NCBI GenBank assembly: GCA_017306155.1 | Contig: JAFKJB010000011.1 | Coordinates: forward strand, 62,001-126,000 | Direction: 5' to 3' | DNA from: Nitrosospira multiformis | Lineage (GTDB): Bacteria; Pseudomonadota; Gammaproteobacteria; Burkholderiales; Nitrosomonadaceae | DNA length: 64,000 bases | Part shown: positions 35,045 through 45,504 of the stretch, in pieces | Position numbering within the stretch: position 1 is the stretch's first letter | Layout: every line of letters begins with the position of its first letter | Notes under the pieces: generated by a model | Database searches by the model: none | Told to the model about the DNA's origin: nothing | Seen by the model: the letters and a program-made list of their open reading frames with translations, nothing else | Made by a program: the position numbers and the translations under genes

Positions 35045-36367
35045 ATGGACAAGGCCATGAAACAGGTTTCAGGCAGGCTGCGGCAAAACCGGCGAAGCCG
35101 GAACCATCCGGGCGGGCGGCAGGAAAAGGGCGTGGTCGCCATCATCGTGGCGCTGTCGCTGGTTGTCCTGGTGGGTTTTGCCGGTCTGGCGCTGGATCTG
35201 GGCAAGCTCTATGTCGCCAAGTCGGAATTGCAGAACAGCGCCGATGCCTGCGCGCTGGCGGCAGCGCGGGAACTGACCGGCGCCAATACCAATCAGCTCC
35301 TCCTGGCCGAAGCCGCGGGCATGACCGCGGGCATGCGCCATGATGTCCTTTTCCAGGATGAAATGATTGCCCTGATGGTTGACGACAGCGTGACATTCAG
35401 CCAGACGCTCAACGGCGTCTACCAGGCCAAGGCGGCTATCGGTCCGACGGAAGCCGTGCTCATGCAGTATGCGCGCTGCACGGTGGGACGCAGCGGAATT
35501 GCCAACTGGTTCATCCAGGTGCTCAATCTTCTGCCGGGAGTGACGATCGGCGACCAGGCAGTCGGAGCTGCCGCAGTGGCTACCCGCACACCCTCGCAGG
35601 TGACCTCCTGCGCCATCCCGGTAGGCATCTGCAGCAGCGCGATCACGCCATCGACGCCGGTCGGCACGTGGCTGCAGAGCGTGATCGGCCCCGCCCCCGG
35701 AGGGGGTGGAAGCGGTAATCTGACGGGTAATTTCATGTGGGTGGATTACACGCCGCCCGGCGGCGGGGCCTCCGAACTGGGAGGCATCCTGACGGGTCCG
35801 GGCGTGTGCAATCTCCCCGCCACAGGCACGGAGGTGGGCGAAGCCGGCGTCATGTCTTCGCTCGCGGCCCACTGGAACAGCCGTTTCGGCATCTATCAGG
35901 GCAGCGTCAAGCAGGGGGAGTCGATACCGGACTATACCGGTCGCGCCTATACCGACGCCGCGGGCAGCTGGCCCTCGAAATTCAATGCGTTCGCCGATTT
36001 CAGGAGCAAACGGGCCGTGTATGCGCCTTACCAGGGGGACAGCACTACCGGGTTGCGCACGAATGGAACGATCATCGGCTCCGCCGCTCTCCAGGCAGGC
36101 GGCGGGGACCGCCGGCTGGCGACCGCCGCCGTGGTGGATTGCAGCGGCTTCACCAGCGGCTCGACGGTTGCGCCGGTGCAATCATGGGCCTGCATACTGA
36201 TGCTGCACCCGATCAATACCAACATGGGGGGCACCGGCACCGGGGCGACCCGCATGTATCTCGAATACCTCGGACGGTCGGACGACGAGGGCAGCCCCTG
36301 CGCGACCTCCGGCATACCCGGCGGATCTGCCAGCGGCGGTCCGCTCGTCCCGGTGCTGGTGCGATGA
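35045..36367 (+). CDS. tadG: Tad-locus TadG-like pseudopilin/adhesin-related protein
   Basis: This 440-residue protein has an N-terminal pilin-like membrane helix (about residues 30-52, EKGVVAIIVALSLVVLVGFAGLALDLG), followed by YVAKSELQNSADACALAAARELTG, typical for the TadG family. The large extracytoplasmic part contains cysteines (CTVGRS, TSCAIPVGICSS, CNLPATG). No von Willebrand A domain is evident, unlike longer TadG proteins. The stop overlaps the next start as ATGA. Confidence 0.85.
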   Translation: MDKAMKQVSGRLRQNRRSRNHPGGRQEKGVVAIIVALSLVVLVGFAGLALDLGKLYVAKSELQNSADACALAAARELTGANTNQLLLAEAAGMTAGMRHDVLFQDEMIALMVDDSVTFSQTLNGVYQAKAAIGPTEAVLMQYARCTVGRSGIANWFIQVLNLLPGVTIGDQAVGAAAVATRTPSQVTSCAIPVGICSSAITPSTPVGTWLQSVIGPAPGGGGSGNLTGNFMWVDYTPPGGGASELGGILTGPGVCNLPATGTEVGEAGVMSSLAAHWNSRFGIYQGSVKQGESIPDYTGRAYTDAAGSWPSKFNAFADFRSKRAVYAPYQGDSTTGLRTNGTIIGSAALQAGGGDRRLATAAVVDCSGFTSGSTVAPVQSWACILMLHPINTNMGGTGTGATRMYLEYLGRSDDEGSPCATSGIPGGSASGGPLVPVLVR

Positions 36368-36933
36368 GGATTACCGTGATGACTATTCTGGATAAGCAGG
36401 CATACGACAGAGGGATATGCGGCACGCGGACATCTCCGCGCGCCGGCCGGGGAACGAAGCAAGGAATGAAACAGGGAGCGAAACCCAAAGCGATGCGCGG
36501 CGCGGTCGCCGTGGAATTCGCCCTGCTGCTGATCCCGCTGATGCTGCTGGCGTTCGGCATCGCCGAATACGGCCGCGCGCTGTACCAGTACAACACGCTC
36601 GTCAAGACGGTGCGCGATTCGGCGCGCCTGCTGTCGCACCATAATCCCGAAGATCCGGCTTCCTACGGGCCGGTGCTGGAGGAAGCCCGCTGTCTGGCGG
36701 TATATGGCAATACCAGTTGCAGCGGACCGGTGCTGGCGCCGGGTTTGACGACCGGGATGGTGACGATTGCGTCCAGCGCCACGACCACCGCCGCAGGTAC
36801 GACCGTTACATTGGTCGAGGTCAGGATCACGGGGTATGTCTTCAATTTTGTCTTCAATCCGGCCCGGTTGCTGGGAGCCGCCGCAGACACCATTCCGTTC
36901 AGCGATATCCACGCCACGATGAGGCAGCTGTGA
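36364..36933 (+). CDS. tadE: TadE-like minor pilin
   Basis: The start is the ATG at 36364, which overlaps the tadG stop by 4 bases; the frame is open far upstream but inside tadG. It gives 189 residues. The TadE signature is seen after a basic leader: MRGAVAVEFALLLIPLMLLAFGIAEYGRALYQYN with the mature-type Glu in AVEFALL. A periplasmic domain with a Cys pair follows (CLAVYGNTSC). Such pseudopilins are processed by the prepilin peptidase and initiate or terminate the pilus. Confidence 0.9.
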   Translation: MRITVMTILDKQAYDRGICGTRTSPRAGRGTKQGMKQGAKPKAMRGAVAVEFALLLIPLMLLAFGIAEYGRALYQYNTLVKTVRDSARLLSHHNPEDPASYGPVLEEARCLAVYGNTSCSGPVLAPGLTTGMVTIASSATTTAAGTTVTLVEVRITGYVFNFVFNPARLLGAAADTIPFSDIHATMRQL

Positions 36934-37397
36934 TGAATGCGTGCCGCCCTTGCCGCCTGTCGCCGCACGCGAACCGGTCCCGGCAACGGGGTGCCGCCGC
37001 GGTCGAGTTCGCGCTCATCGCCTCGCTTCTGTTCATCCTGCTGTTCGGCATCATCGAAATGGGGCGGGTGCTGTTCTACTGGAACACCGCGACCGAGGCC
37101 ACGCGGCTGGGGGCGAGGCTGGCGGTGGTGTGCGGCAAGGACGCCGCGATCATCAAGACCCGCATGGGCAACATGCTCAGTATCCTGACACCGGGCACCA
37201 TCGATATTGCCTATACCCCATCCGGCTGCGACGTCAATTCATGCCGGTCGGTCACGGTCAGCATCATCGGACTGAATGTTTCAACATTCATCCCGTTTGT
37301 GCCGTTGAATCTGAACATGCCTCCATTCGCCACGACCCTCCCGCGTGAAAGCATGGGCATGAATGCAGGGGGCGAGGCCAATCCGGATTGCAGCTGA
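36933..37397 (+). CDS. Second TadE/TadF-like minor pilin
   Basis: This 154-residue protein starts at 36933 in the sequence TGATG that shares one base with the tadE stop. A basic leader (ANRSRQRG) precedes AAAVEFALIASLLFILLFGI, then EMGRVLFYWNTATEATR. The periplasmic part has cysteines in VVCGKD, GCDVNSC and at the C-terminus (NPDCS). It is the second pseudopilin of the locus, in the position often called TadF. It is translationally coupled to tadE. Confidence 0.88.
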   Translation: MNACRPCRLSPHANRSRQRGAAAVEFALIASLLFILLFGIIEMGRVLFYWNTATEATRLGARLAVVCGKDAAIIKTRMGNMLSILTPGTIDIAYTPSGCDVNSCRSVTVSIIGLNVSTFIPFVPLNLNMPPFATTLPRESMGMNAGGEANPDCS

Positions 37398-37469
37398 TCC
37401 GGGGAATGGTGAAAACTCAGCCAGGAAAGATAGCCACGAAACTCAACCAGGAAAGAATAAGGCAAAAAA

Positions 37470-38630
37470 TTGAAGATCGCCGTCGTCGCGCAAGATTCGC
37501 AATATCCCAGCACGATCCAGAGATTTCTGGCCGAAGCCGACAAGCCCTATCCGCTGATCAGCCTGATCGGCGGCGTGCAGCAGGTCGCGGCCATGGCGGA
37601 GCAGGAACAGCCTGATTTGCTGATGCTGGAGGGGCAGTACTTCAGTTCCATGGATCTGGAGGTGCTCAATCGCGTCACCTCCCGTTTTCCGGACGTGGGG
37701 ATGGTGATGCTGTGCCCGGCCCAGCCTCCCGAACTGCTCATCGAAGTCATGCGTGCCGGCATTCGCGAAGTGCTGCCGACGCCGTTGACCCGCCATGTGG
37801 TGATCGACGCGGTCGAACGCTTTCAGCAGAGGCTCGCGCTGGCGCGGATGCCCCTGCATGAGTGCAAGGTGCTGGCGTTCATTCCCTGCAAAGGCGGCAG
37901 CGGAGCCACGTTTCTCGCGACCAACATCGCCTATGCCCTGGCTGCGCAGGAAAACAAGCGGGTCGCCTTGTTCGATTTCAATCTGCAGTTCGGCGACGCC
38001 GCGCTGTTCGTGCAGGATGACCCGCCCACCACTTCGATTGCCGATGTGGCGCGCCAGATCCAGCGGCTCGACGGATCGTTCCTCCACTCGAGCATGATCC
38101 AGGTATTGCCGAATTTCGGCATGCTGGCTGCGCCCGAAAGTCCGGAAAAGGCCGCGGAGATAAGACCGGAGCACATCAATCCGCTCTTCCAGGTCGCGAT
38201 GAAGCATTATGACTTCGTGATCCTGGATATCGGACGCGAACTGGATGGGATTTCGATCCAGGCGCTGGATCGCGCCGATCTGATTTTCCCGGTACTGCAG
38301 CAGACCCTGCCCTCCATCCGGGACGCCAGACGCATGTCGGCAGCGTTTACCGCATTGAACTATCCGGACGAAAAGATTCGGCTGATCTTGAACCGCTACA
38401 AGAAAAATGCCGATATCACGCTCGACGATATCGAGAGTACCCTGAACCTGAAGATATTCAAGGTAGTGCCGAACGATTATGCCGTCGTCACCAGTTCGGT
38501 CAATCAGGGCATCCCCGCGACCAAGCTCGCTCCCCGCAGTCCGGTGGCGAAGTCGCTGCAGGAGATTGCGCATGAATTATGCCGCGGCGCGGGTCAGGGC
38601 AGCCTGCTCAGGAAGCTGTTTGCATTCTAG
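37470..38630 (+). CDS. cpaE: Tad pilus assembly ATPase-like protein CpaE (TadZ)
   Basis: This 386-residue protein has an atypical receiver-like N-terminal domain (about residues 1-120) and a ParA/MinD-type P-loop domain with the deviant Walker A KGGSGATFLATNIA near residue 137. The Walker B-like strand is DFVILDIG. TadZ homologues localise the Tad machine to the cell pole. The start is a TTG at 37470 with a purine-rich GGAAAGAATAAGG upstream; no ATG lies nearby in frame. Confidence 0.9.
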   Translation: MKIAVVAQDSQYPSTIQRFLAEADKPYPLISLIGGVQQVAAMAEQEQPDLLMLEGQYFSSMDLEVLNRVTSRFPDVGMVMLCPAQPPELLIEVMRAGIREVLPTPLTRHVVIDAVERFQQRLALARMPLHECKVLAFIPCKGGSGATFLATNIAYALAAQENKRVALFDFNLQFGDAALFVQDDPPTTSIADVARQIQRLDGSFLHSSMIQVLPNFGMLAAPESPEKAAEIRPEHINPLFQVAMKHYDFVILDIGRELDGISIQALDRADLIFPVLQQTLPSIRDARRMSAAFTALNYPDEKIRLILNRYKKNADITLDDIESTLNLKIFKVVPNDYAVVTSSVNQGIPATKLAPRSPVAKSLQEIAHELCRGAGQGSLLRKLFAF

Positions 38631-38658
38631 ATAACTCTGATTTTATGGACTGACAGTC

Positions 38659-40017
<1,359 letters not shown>

Positions 40018-40033
40018 CGGGCGAGGAGACGGA

Positions 40034-41005
40034 ATGGACATTCTTTATTATCTGTTTCTCATATTCTGCTTCCTGGCGGTCGTGCTGCTGCTGGAAGGGG
40101 GCTACCTGGCCTGGCACGCGCACCGCGGGCCGGAAGCAAAGCGCATCCAGGAACGTTTACAGGCCGTTTCCGCGGGATGGGGAGATGCCGAGACGGGACT
40201 GATGAAGCAGCGGCTGCTGAGCAGTTCGCCGGCGCTGGAGCGCTTCCTGCTGCAGATTCCGCGCATCCACAGCCTCGACCGGCTGTTGCAGCAATCCGGC
40301 ATGTCCCTGATGGTGACCCATTTCCTGGGCTACACGGCCATGGCCGCCCTCGGGGGAATGGCGAGCGCCGCGCTGCTGGGCCTGCCGTTTACGGTCACGC
40401 TGCTGTCCGGGGTGGCGGGCAGTGCGCTGCCCCTGTTCTTCACGCTCAGCGCCAAGCGCAAGCGCCTGGAGAAAATCGAGCGGCAACTGCCGGAAGTAAT
40501 TGACCTGATGGGGCGCGCGCTGAAGGCGGGGCACGCCTTTTCAGGCGCGCTGCAGATGGCCTCCACCGACGGACCCCAGCCGGCTGCCGACGAGTTCCGC
40601 CTGACATTCGACGAGATCAATTTCGGCGTCTCGGTGCAGGATGCGCTCATGAATCTCGCCACGCGGGTTCCCATCACCGACCTGCGCTATTTTGTCATCG
40701 CCGTGCTGATTCAGCGCGAAAGCGGCGGCAACCTGGCGGAGTTGCTCGACAAGATCAGCGGATTGATCCGTGCGCGTTTGACGCTGCTGGGGAGAATCCG
40801 CGTGCTTTCCGCCGAAGGACGCCTGTCGGCCTGGATTCTTTCCTGCCTGCCGTTTGCCACGGCCCTGATGATCAATCTCGTCAACCCCGGGTTTCTGACC
40901 GTATTGTGGACCGACCCCATAGGATTGATGATGGTGGGAACGGCGCTGGGAATGATGGTAACCGGTATCTTCGTCATGTCGCGCATCATCAAGATCCGGG
41001 TATGA
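40034..41005 (+). CDS. tadB: Tad inner-membrane platform protein TadB
   Basis: This 323-residue protein from the ATG at 40034 (after GAGGAGAC) is a T2SSF-type membrane protein. An N-terminal membrane helix (YYLFLIFCFLAVVLLLEGGY) is followed by a cytoplasmic part, then two membrane helices (about residues 95-135), the cytoplasmic T2SSF fold (PEVIDLMGRALKAGHAFSGAL, LAELLDKIS) and two C-terminal helices. The frame is open upstream into cpaF but the first residues there have no membrane character. Confidence 0.92.
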   Translation: MDILYYLFLIFCFLAVVLLLEGGYLAWHAHRGPEAKRIQERLQAVSAGWGDAETGLMKQRLLSSSPALERFLLQIPRIHSLDRLLQQSGMSLMVTHFLGYTAMAALGGMASAALLGLPFTVTLLSGVAGSALPLFFTLSAKRKRLEKIERQLPEVIDLMGRALKAGHAFSGALQMASTDGPQPAADEFRLTFDEINFGVSVQDALMNLATRVPITDLRYFVIAVLIQRESGGNLAELLDKISGLIRARLTLLGRIRVLSAEGRLSAWILSCLPFATALMINLVNPGFLTVLWTDPIGLMMVGTALGMMVTGIFVMSRIIKIRV

Positions 41006-41047
41006 AGCAGTTTCACTGACAATGCCAACAATGAGGATAGCCGAGAC

Positions 41048-41989
41048 ATGACACCTGTGCAGATTGCCTACCTGGCGGTGATTTTCATCACCGTGGCCGG
41101 AGCCGCCTTCGGGGTGATGCGGGCGCTGGCGCCGCGTCCCACCAAGACCCGCCTCGATCAGGTCGCCGCGGGAAATTCCGCCCCGCAGCAGAAGGCCGGG
41201 GACGGCTGGGAACGGACCATGGTCAGCCTGGCGGGGCCGCTGGCCAAGCTGGCCCTGCCGAGCGAGGGCTGGGAAACCTCCGTGCTGCGCACGCGCTTCA
41301 TGCACGCAGGCTATCATGCACGCTCGGTACCGATGGTGTACTTCGCGGCCAAGGCGGGACTGGCGCTGGTTTTACCGGCGATTTTCCTGCTTTACGTGGG
41401 CATTGGCCGCCTGGAACTGAGTACCAATGCCGTCCTGTTCGTCCTGTTGAGCCTGGCGGCATTCGGCTATTACCTGCCCAACATGGTGCTGGCGCGCCTG
41501 GTTTCGCAGCGCAAGCGGGAGCTGTTCGAGAGTTTTCCGGATGCCATCGACCTCATGACGGTGTGCGTCGAGGCCGGATTGGGACTGGATGCCGCCATGG
41601 TGCGGGTGGCGGAAGAAATGCGCCTGCGGAGCAAGGCGCTGGCGGGCGAGCTTCACCTGGTCAGCCTGGAACTGCGTGCCGGCAGGACTCGCGAGCAGGC
41701 GCTGCGCAACCTTGCCATGCGCACCGGCGTGGAAGAAATCGAAGCCCTGGTTTCCATGCTGGTCCAGGCCGATCGCTTCGGCACCAGCGTGGCCGCCTCC
41801 CTGCGCGTGCATTCCGATACGCTGCGCACCACCCGCCGGCTGCGGGCGGAAGAAGCCGCGGCAAAAATCGCGCTCAAGCTGCTCTTCCCATTGATTTTCT
41901 TTATCTTCCCGTCACTCCTGCTGGTGCTGATGGGACCGGCTTTCATCAACATCTATCGTGTGCTGCTCCCCACTCTCGGGGGCCAGTAA
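41048..41989 (+). CDS. tadC: Tad inner-membrane platform protein TadC
   Basis: This 313-residue partner of TadB also has a T2SSF domain. Membrane segments are near residues 5-22, 97-145 and 275-300. The cytoplasmic core has FPDAIDLMTVCVEAGLGLDAAMVRVAEEM and SMLVQADRFGTSVAASL, typical of TadC. TadB and TadC together form the platform on which CpaF acts. The gap after tadB is 42 bases. Confidence 0.93.
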   Translation: MTPVQIAYLAVIFITVAGAAFGVMRALAPRPTKTRLDQVAAGNSAPQQKAGDGWERTMVSLAGPLAKLALPSEGWETSVLRTRFMHAGYHARSVPMVYFAAKAGLALVLPAIFLLYVGIGRLELSTNAVLFVLLSLAAFGYYLPNMVLARLVSQRKRELFESFPDAIDLMTVCVEAGLGLDAAMVRVAEEMRLRSKALAGELHLVSLELRAGRTREQALRNLAMRTGVEEIEALVSMLVQADRFGTSVAASLRVHSDTLRTTRRLRAEEAAAKIALKLLFPLIFFIFPSLLLVLMGPAFINIYRVLLPTLGGQ

Positions 41990-42006
41990 CGCGCGGAGAA
42001 CAGGTC

Positions 42007-43176
42007 ATGTTCAGAATCAGGCAACTTGCATGGGCGATGGGCTGCATATCGCTCATGAGCGGGTGCACGTTGTATCCGTGGTATCAGAACAAGGCCGGGC
42101 AGGCTGTCAGCATCAAGCCGGTGATGGAAGTCAACCATGGGGTTCGCAGTGCGGACGCGATGTATCAGCTTGGACGATATTACCAGGCCAGGGTCAATTA
42201 TGCGGAAGCCATCGCCGCCTACGAGAAGGTGCTGGAGGCAGACCCTGGCCATGTCGAGGCGCACAACGGCCTGGGTGTGGCCCATTGCCTTCAGGATCGG
42301 CATGAACTGGCGCTGCGGTATTTCCGGAAAGCAATCGGGATAGCTCCCCTGGCAGCCCATTTGCACAATAATCTCGGCTATGCGCACCTGGTAAAGGGAC
42401 AGGAAGCTGAAGCCGTGTCAGCATTCGAACGGGCACTGCGGCTCGAGCCGCAAAACCTGCGGGCGCGCCGCAACCTCGCCGCCGTCTACATGAAGGCGGG
42501 ACTGCGCGACAAGGCCGCCGCGCTGACCAGGGCGGGCTCTGAATCCGCCGCGGCACCCATGGCAGCGCCTGCTTCCCGCACGCCCGCCGGCGCTTCTGCT
42601 GGTCCTCCTGCCGGTACTGCCGCTGGTACCGTTTCTGCGGCCATATCAGCCGTATCGTCTCCCGTGGCAGTCGCGATAGGAGAGAAACAGAAGCTGTCGT
42701 GCAGTGGCGGGGCGCGGCTGGTGCAGGTTACACCCGGTGTGTTCGAGTTCCGGGTGAGCGAGACGGAGGCGATGGCAGCCATACCGTCGGGTAAAATCAT
42801 CGCCAGGACTGCTGCTTCGCAGGATTCCGGCAGGTTTTCCGGTCACGACATCCGCATCGAGGTTTCGAATGGCAATGGCCTGCCCGGCATGGCCCGGCAG
42901 ATGTCCGATTTTCTGCGGCAGAACGGGTTTGCCACGGCACGGCTCACCGACCGGCAACCGTATCAGCAGGTTCTGACGGAAATACACTATCGGCCAGGTC
43001 ATTCCGGCGTGGCGGAGGAGATCAGCCGCCTGATGCCGGCAGGAGTCCCCATGATGGAGAGCTACACCCTCCGCAAGGATATTCACGTGCGGGTGATGCT
43101 GGGCAGGGATGCCGTGCGTCAGGTGGGCCAGGTGGCTTACCTGGAGAATTCGGATAGAGTGCAGGTCGCGCAATGA
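42007..43176 (+). CDS. tadD: Tad lipoprotein: TPR domain fused to LytR_C domain (TadD-like)
   Basis: This 389-residue protein starts at the ATG 42007. The lipoprotein signal ends SLMSGCTL, with Cys at about residue 20. TPR repeats occupy about residues 40-170 (YQARVNYAEAIAAYEKVLEADPGHVEAHNGLG and following). A Pro/Ala-rich linker (residues ~175-215) leads to a C-terminal LytR_C-type domain (about residues 280-375: IEVSNGNGLPGMARQMSDFL, EIHYRPGHSGVAEEIS). TadD homologues are TPR lipoproteins; the LytR_C end, usually on wall-linked proteins, is an extra domain. The stop TGA lies in the first unit of a 15-bp repeat array. Confidence 0.85.
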   Translation: MFRIRQLAWAMGCISLMSGCTLYPWYQNKAGQAVSIKPVMEVNHGVRSADAMYQLGRYYQARVNYAEAIAAYEKVLEADPGHVEAHNGLGVAHCLQDRHELALRYFRKAIGIAPLAAHLHNNLGYAHLVKGQEAEAVSAFERALRLEPQNLRARRNLAAVYMKAGLRDKAAALTRAGSESAAAPMAAPASRTPAGASAGPPAGTAAGTVSAAISAVSSPVAVAIGEKQKLSCSGGARLVQVTPGVFEFRVSETEAMAAIPSGKIIARTAASQDSGRFSGHDIRIEVSNGNGLPGMARQMSDFLRQNGFATARLTDRQPYQQVLTEIHYRPGHSGVAEEISRLMPAGVPMMESYTLRKDIHVRVMLGRDAVRQVGQVAYLENSDRVQVAQ

Positions 43177-43245
43177 ATTGTTGCGCAAGGAATTGTTGCC
43201 CAAGGAATTGTTGCCCAAGGAATTGTTGCTGAAGGAACTGTCGAG
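43171..43245 (+). repeat. 15-bp tandem repeat at the tadD stop
   Basis: Five units of 15 bases, consensus CAAGGAATTGTTGCC, start at 43171, 43186, 43201, 43216 and 43231. Unit 1 holds the tadD stop: CAATGA instead of CAAGGA. In the tadD frame the rest would read QGIVA-type repeats to a TAG after 43245. The last unit has diverged. Confidence 0.85.
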
Positions 43246-43362
43246 TAGCAGCGAATCAGGAGCGCCGCTCATCCGGGAGCCTGAGCCAGGCGCAGATGCG
43301 GCGACTGCCCCTGGCGCGCCGGTGCTCCGCCATGGGCGCTTCGTCACATCTCCAACGCTTCG

Positions 43363-44799
43363 TCACATCTCTACGAAATAGCTGGCTGCCGCGAGGTCCA
43401 CAGTCTCGGGTGTCAGTTTCGGAAACTGCCGCAGGAAGCGCGCGCGATCCACGATATGTTCCACCAGGTCCCGCGGATGACTGCCCGTCAGCGGCCGCCC
43501 CGCCTTGCGGTAATGATTATCCAGCAGGTATTCCGCCACTTCCGCATCGTAAGCGATTTCCTGGCCCTCGCACACGCGCCGCAGGATTTCCCTGAATTCG
43601 TCTTCGGTCTGGTATTGCACCTGTATCTTGTGGCGAATACGGCGCAGGAACGCCTCGTCGACCAGGTCCCCGGGGCGCAGATTGGTGCAGAAAACCGTGA
43701 TCTGGTCGAAGGGAATCTCGAATTTCAGGCCGGTATGCAGCGTGGGGAAATCGGTGCCGCGCTCCAGAGGTATGATCCAGCGATTGAGCAACTGGCGCGG
43801 CTCCACCTGCTGGCGGCCAAAGTCGTCAAGGATGAATACGCCGTTGCCGGCTTTCATCTGGATCGGCGCTTCGTAGAATTTGCTGCTGGCGTCATAACGC
43901 AGGTCGAGCATGTCCAGGGTCAGTTCCCCGCCTACCATCACCACCGGACGCCTGCACTTTTTCCAGCGGGGGTCATGCTTCACGCTCCGGCTCAGGTCAA
44001 GTCCGGCATCTTCCGAAAATTCATCTTCCACGCTGAAATGAATCGCGGGGTCGAACAGGCGGATCACCTGGCCGCTGACCTCTATCGCCTGCGGGATGTA
44101 GATGTGCCCCGGCAGCGCGCGGCCCAGTATTTCGGTAATGCTCGTTTTTCCCGTTCCCGGTGGCCCATAGAAGAAGATGGAACGCCCCGAAGCAAATGCC
44201 GGGCCCAGCTGGTTGAGCATTTTCTCGCCGATGACCATGTGCTTGAGAGAGTGCCGTATCCATTCATCGTCCACTTCCACCTGACGGACGCATTGCCGTG
44301 CCACGGCGCGGCTGTAGTCCCGCAAAGGGACCGGTGCCGCGCCCACATAACGGCTGGTGTCGAGGGCGGCTTCTGCTCTTTCCCGCCCGCGCTGGGTCAG
44401 TTCGAGAACATGAGAGGCCCGGTTGTAACCGGTGGCTGAACGGATGGCAACCAGTTGATCCGCCTTCATCAGCTCCGTCAGTTCATCGACCACGCTGAAC
44501 GGGAGTGAGAGCGTGCCGGAAATCTGCTGCAAAGAGAATGTGCCGGCCTCGAGATAGGCGGCCTTGAGCAGCAGGTCGGTGAGGAAAGCTTCGCTCAGGC
44601 CGGTGTCCGCCGCTTTCAGCGGGACCTGGGGGACAGGCTGGAAGAACTGATGAAACTGATCTGCCGTGAGGAAGCCAAGGGAGACGAGGATGTCTCCCAG
44701 GCGGCCATTGTTCTCCCTCTGGCGGGCAAGGGCCTGCGTCAGCTGGGCGGATGAGATCAGGCTTTCGCGAACCAGCAATTCACCGATGGGGTTTGCCAT
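43363..44799 (-). CDS. AAA ATPase with MshEN-like N-terminal domain
   Basis: This 478-residue protein has an N-terminal region (residues 1-60, GELLVRESLISSAQLTQALARQ, LGDILVSLGFLTADQF) resembling the MshEN/GspE N-domain found in type II/IV secretion ATPases. A winged-helix-like middle follows (about residues 75-150). The AAA core has Walker A YGPPGTGKTS (near residue 220) and the Walker B-like strand GVFILDDFGRQQ, with a later arginine finger region AFLRRIRHKI. It is convergent with the Tad genes but adjacent to them, as a similar gene is in other betaproteobacterial loci. It may remodel or regulate the pilus machine; this is inferred from position. Confidence 0.75.
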   Translation of the reverse strand: MANPIGELLVRESLISSAQLTQALARQRENNGRLGDILVSLGFLTADQFHQFFQPVPQVPLKAADTGLSEAFLTDLLLKAAYLEAGTFSLQQISGTLSLPFSVVDELTELMKADQLVAIRSATGYNRASHVLELTQRGRERAEAALDTSRYVGAAPVPLRDYSRAVARQCVRQVEVDDEWIRHSLKHMVIGEKMLNQLGPAFASGRSIFFYGPPGTGKTSITEILGRALPGHIYIPQAIEVSGQVIRLFDPAIHFSVEDEFSEDAGLDLSRSVKHDPRWKKCRRPVVMVGGELTLDMLDLRYDASSKFYEAPIQMKAGNGVFILDDFGRQQVEPRQLLNRWIIPLERGTDFPTLHTGLKFEIPFDQITVFCTNLRPGDLVDEAFLRRIRHKIQVQYQTEDEFREILRRVCEGQEIAYDAEVAEYLLDNHYRKAGRPLTGSHPRDLVEHIVDRARFLRQFPKLTPETVDLAAASYFVEM

Positions 44800-44841
44800 A
44801 TGGAGCCTATAAAACTTGGTAATCGTGATAATTCTGGTTCG

Positions 44842-45504
44842 CTAAAGCACGAACGGCACGAGCCGGTAAGGTACCCGGAGCATGTAAGTGCGGTAGGCCG
44901 GGTCCAGGGCAAGATGTCTTTCCTCGCGCTGGATCCGCACCCAGAGCAACCCCATGGTCGCCACAAAGATGAGCATGTTCGCCGGTGTCGTATGCACCAG
45001 CGCGTAGCCGCCAAACACGAGGAAGTAACAGGCATAGAGCGGATGGCGCACGATACCGTACATCCAGGCCGTCTTGATTTCACGTTTGGCCGCGACGAGC
45101 GCAAAACTGCGATTGAGGGACAGCAGGCTGACGATCTGCAGCAGGGTGCCGAGCGCAATGATGCTGCTTGCTGCAGGAAACACGCCCCAGGCTGCGGGAC
45201 GAAGCAACAGCGGCGCGAAGGTGCCGGCAATCGCGACCAGCCAGTCGGACGGTACGACGGAAACCGTCTGCGGGGAACTGCGGAAGATAAAGAATCCCGT
45301 GGTCAGGGTTTCGGAAAGGATGACCAGCAGCAGCGTCCATTCCCCTGTTTCCAGGTACTTGTTGAAGTGCGCCCAGGCAAAGAATCCGAATAATCCTGCC
45401 AGCAGCAGGCCGCTGTAAACGTGGAACCGTTGGGAGTGCAGTATTTTTGACAATACGCTCATGCCTGCGTTACCCCGGTGGCGAGCGTCGATTCGAGCTG
45501 ACAT
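44842..45504 (-). CDS. Membrane methyltransferase, ICMT/PEMT-like
   Basis: This 220-residue protein starts at 45504 after AAGGA. About five hydrophobic segments are present. The C-terminal signature of the isoprenylcysteine/phospholipid methyltransferase superfamily is clear: GIVRHPLYACYFL near residue 148, then the acidic pair in RIQREERHL, and YRTYMLRVPYRLVPF. The substrate is unknown: it could be a lipid or a small thiol. It precedes the AAA ATPase gene by 42 bases on the same strand, so the two are likely cotranscribed. Confidence 0.75.
   Translation of the reverse strand: MSARIDARHRGNAGMSVLSKILHSQRFHVYSGLLLAGLFGFFAWAHFNKYLETGEWTLLLVILSETLTTGFFIFRSSPQTVSVVPSDWLVAIAGTFAPLLLRPAAWGVFPAASSIIALGTLLQIVSLLSLNRSFALVAAKREIKTAWMYGIVRHPLYACYFLVFGGYALVHTTPANMLIFVATMGLLWVRIQREERHLALDPAYRTYMLRVPYRLVPFVL

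Noticed and set aside
43171..43245. Considered as CRISPR repeats
   Set aside because: The units are contiguous with no spacers and are protein-coding in the neighbouring frame.
43315..43375. Two copies of CTTCGTCACATCT before the AAA gene stop
   Set aside because: A short duplication of about 17 bases with no further structure; too small to interpret.
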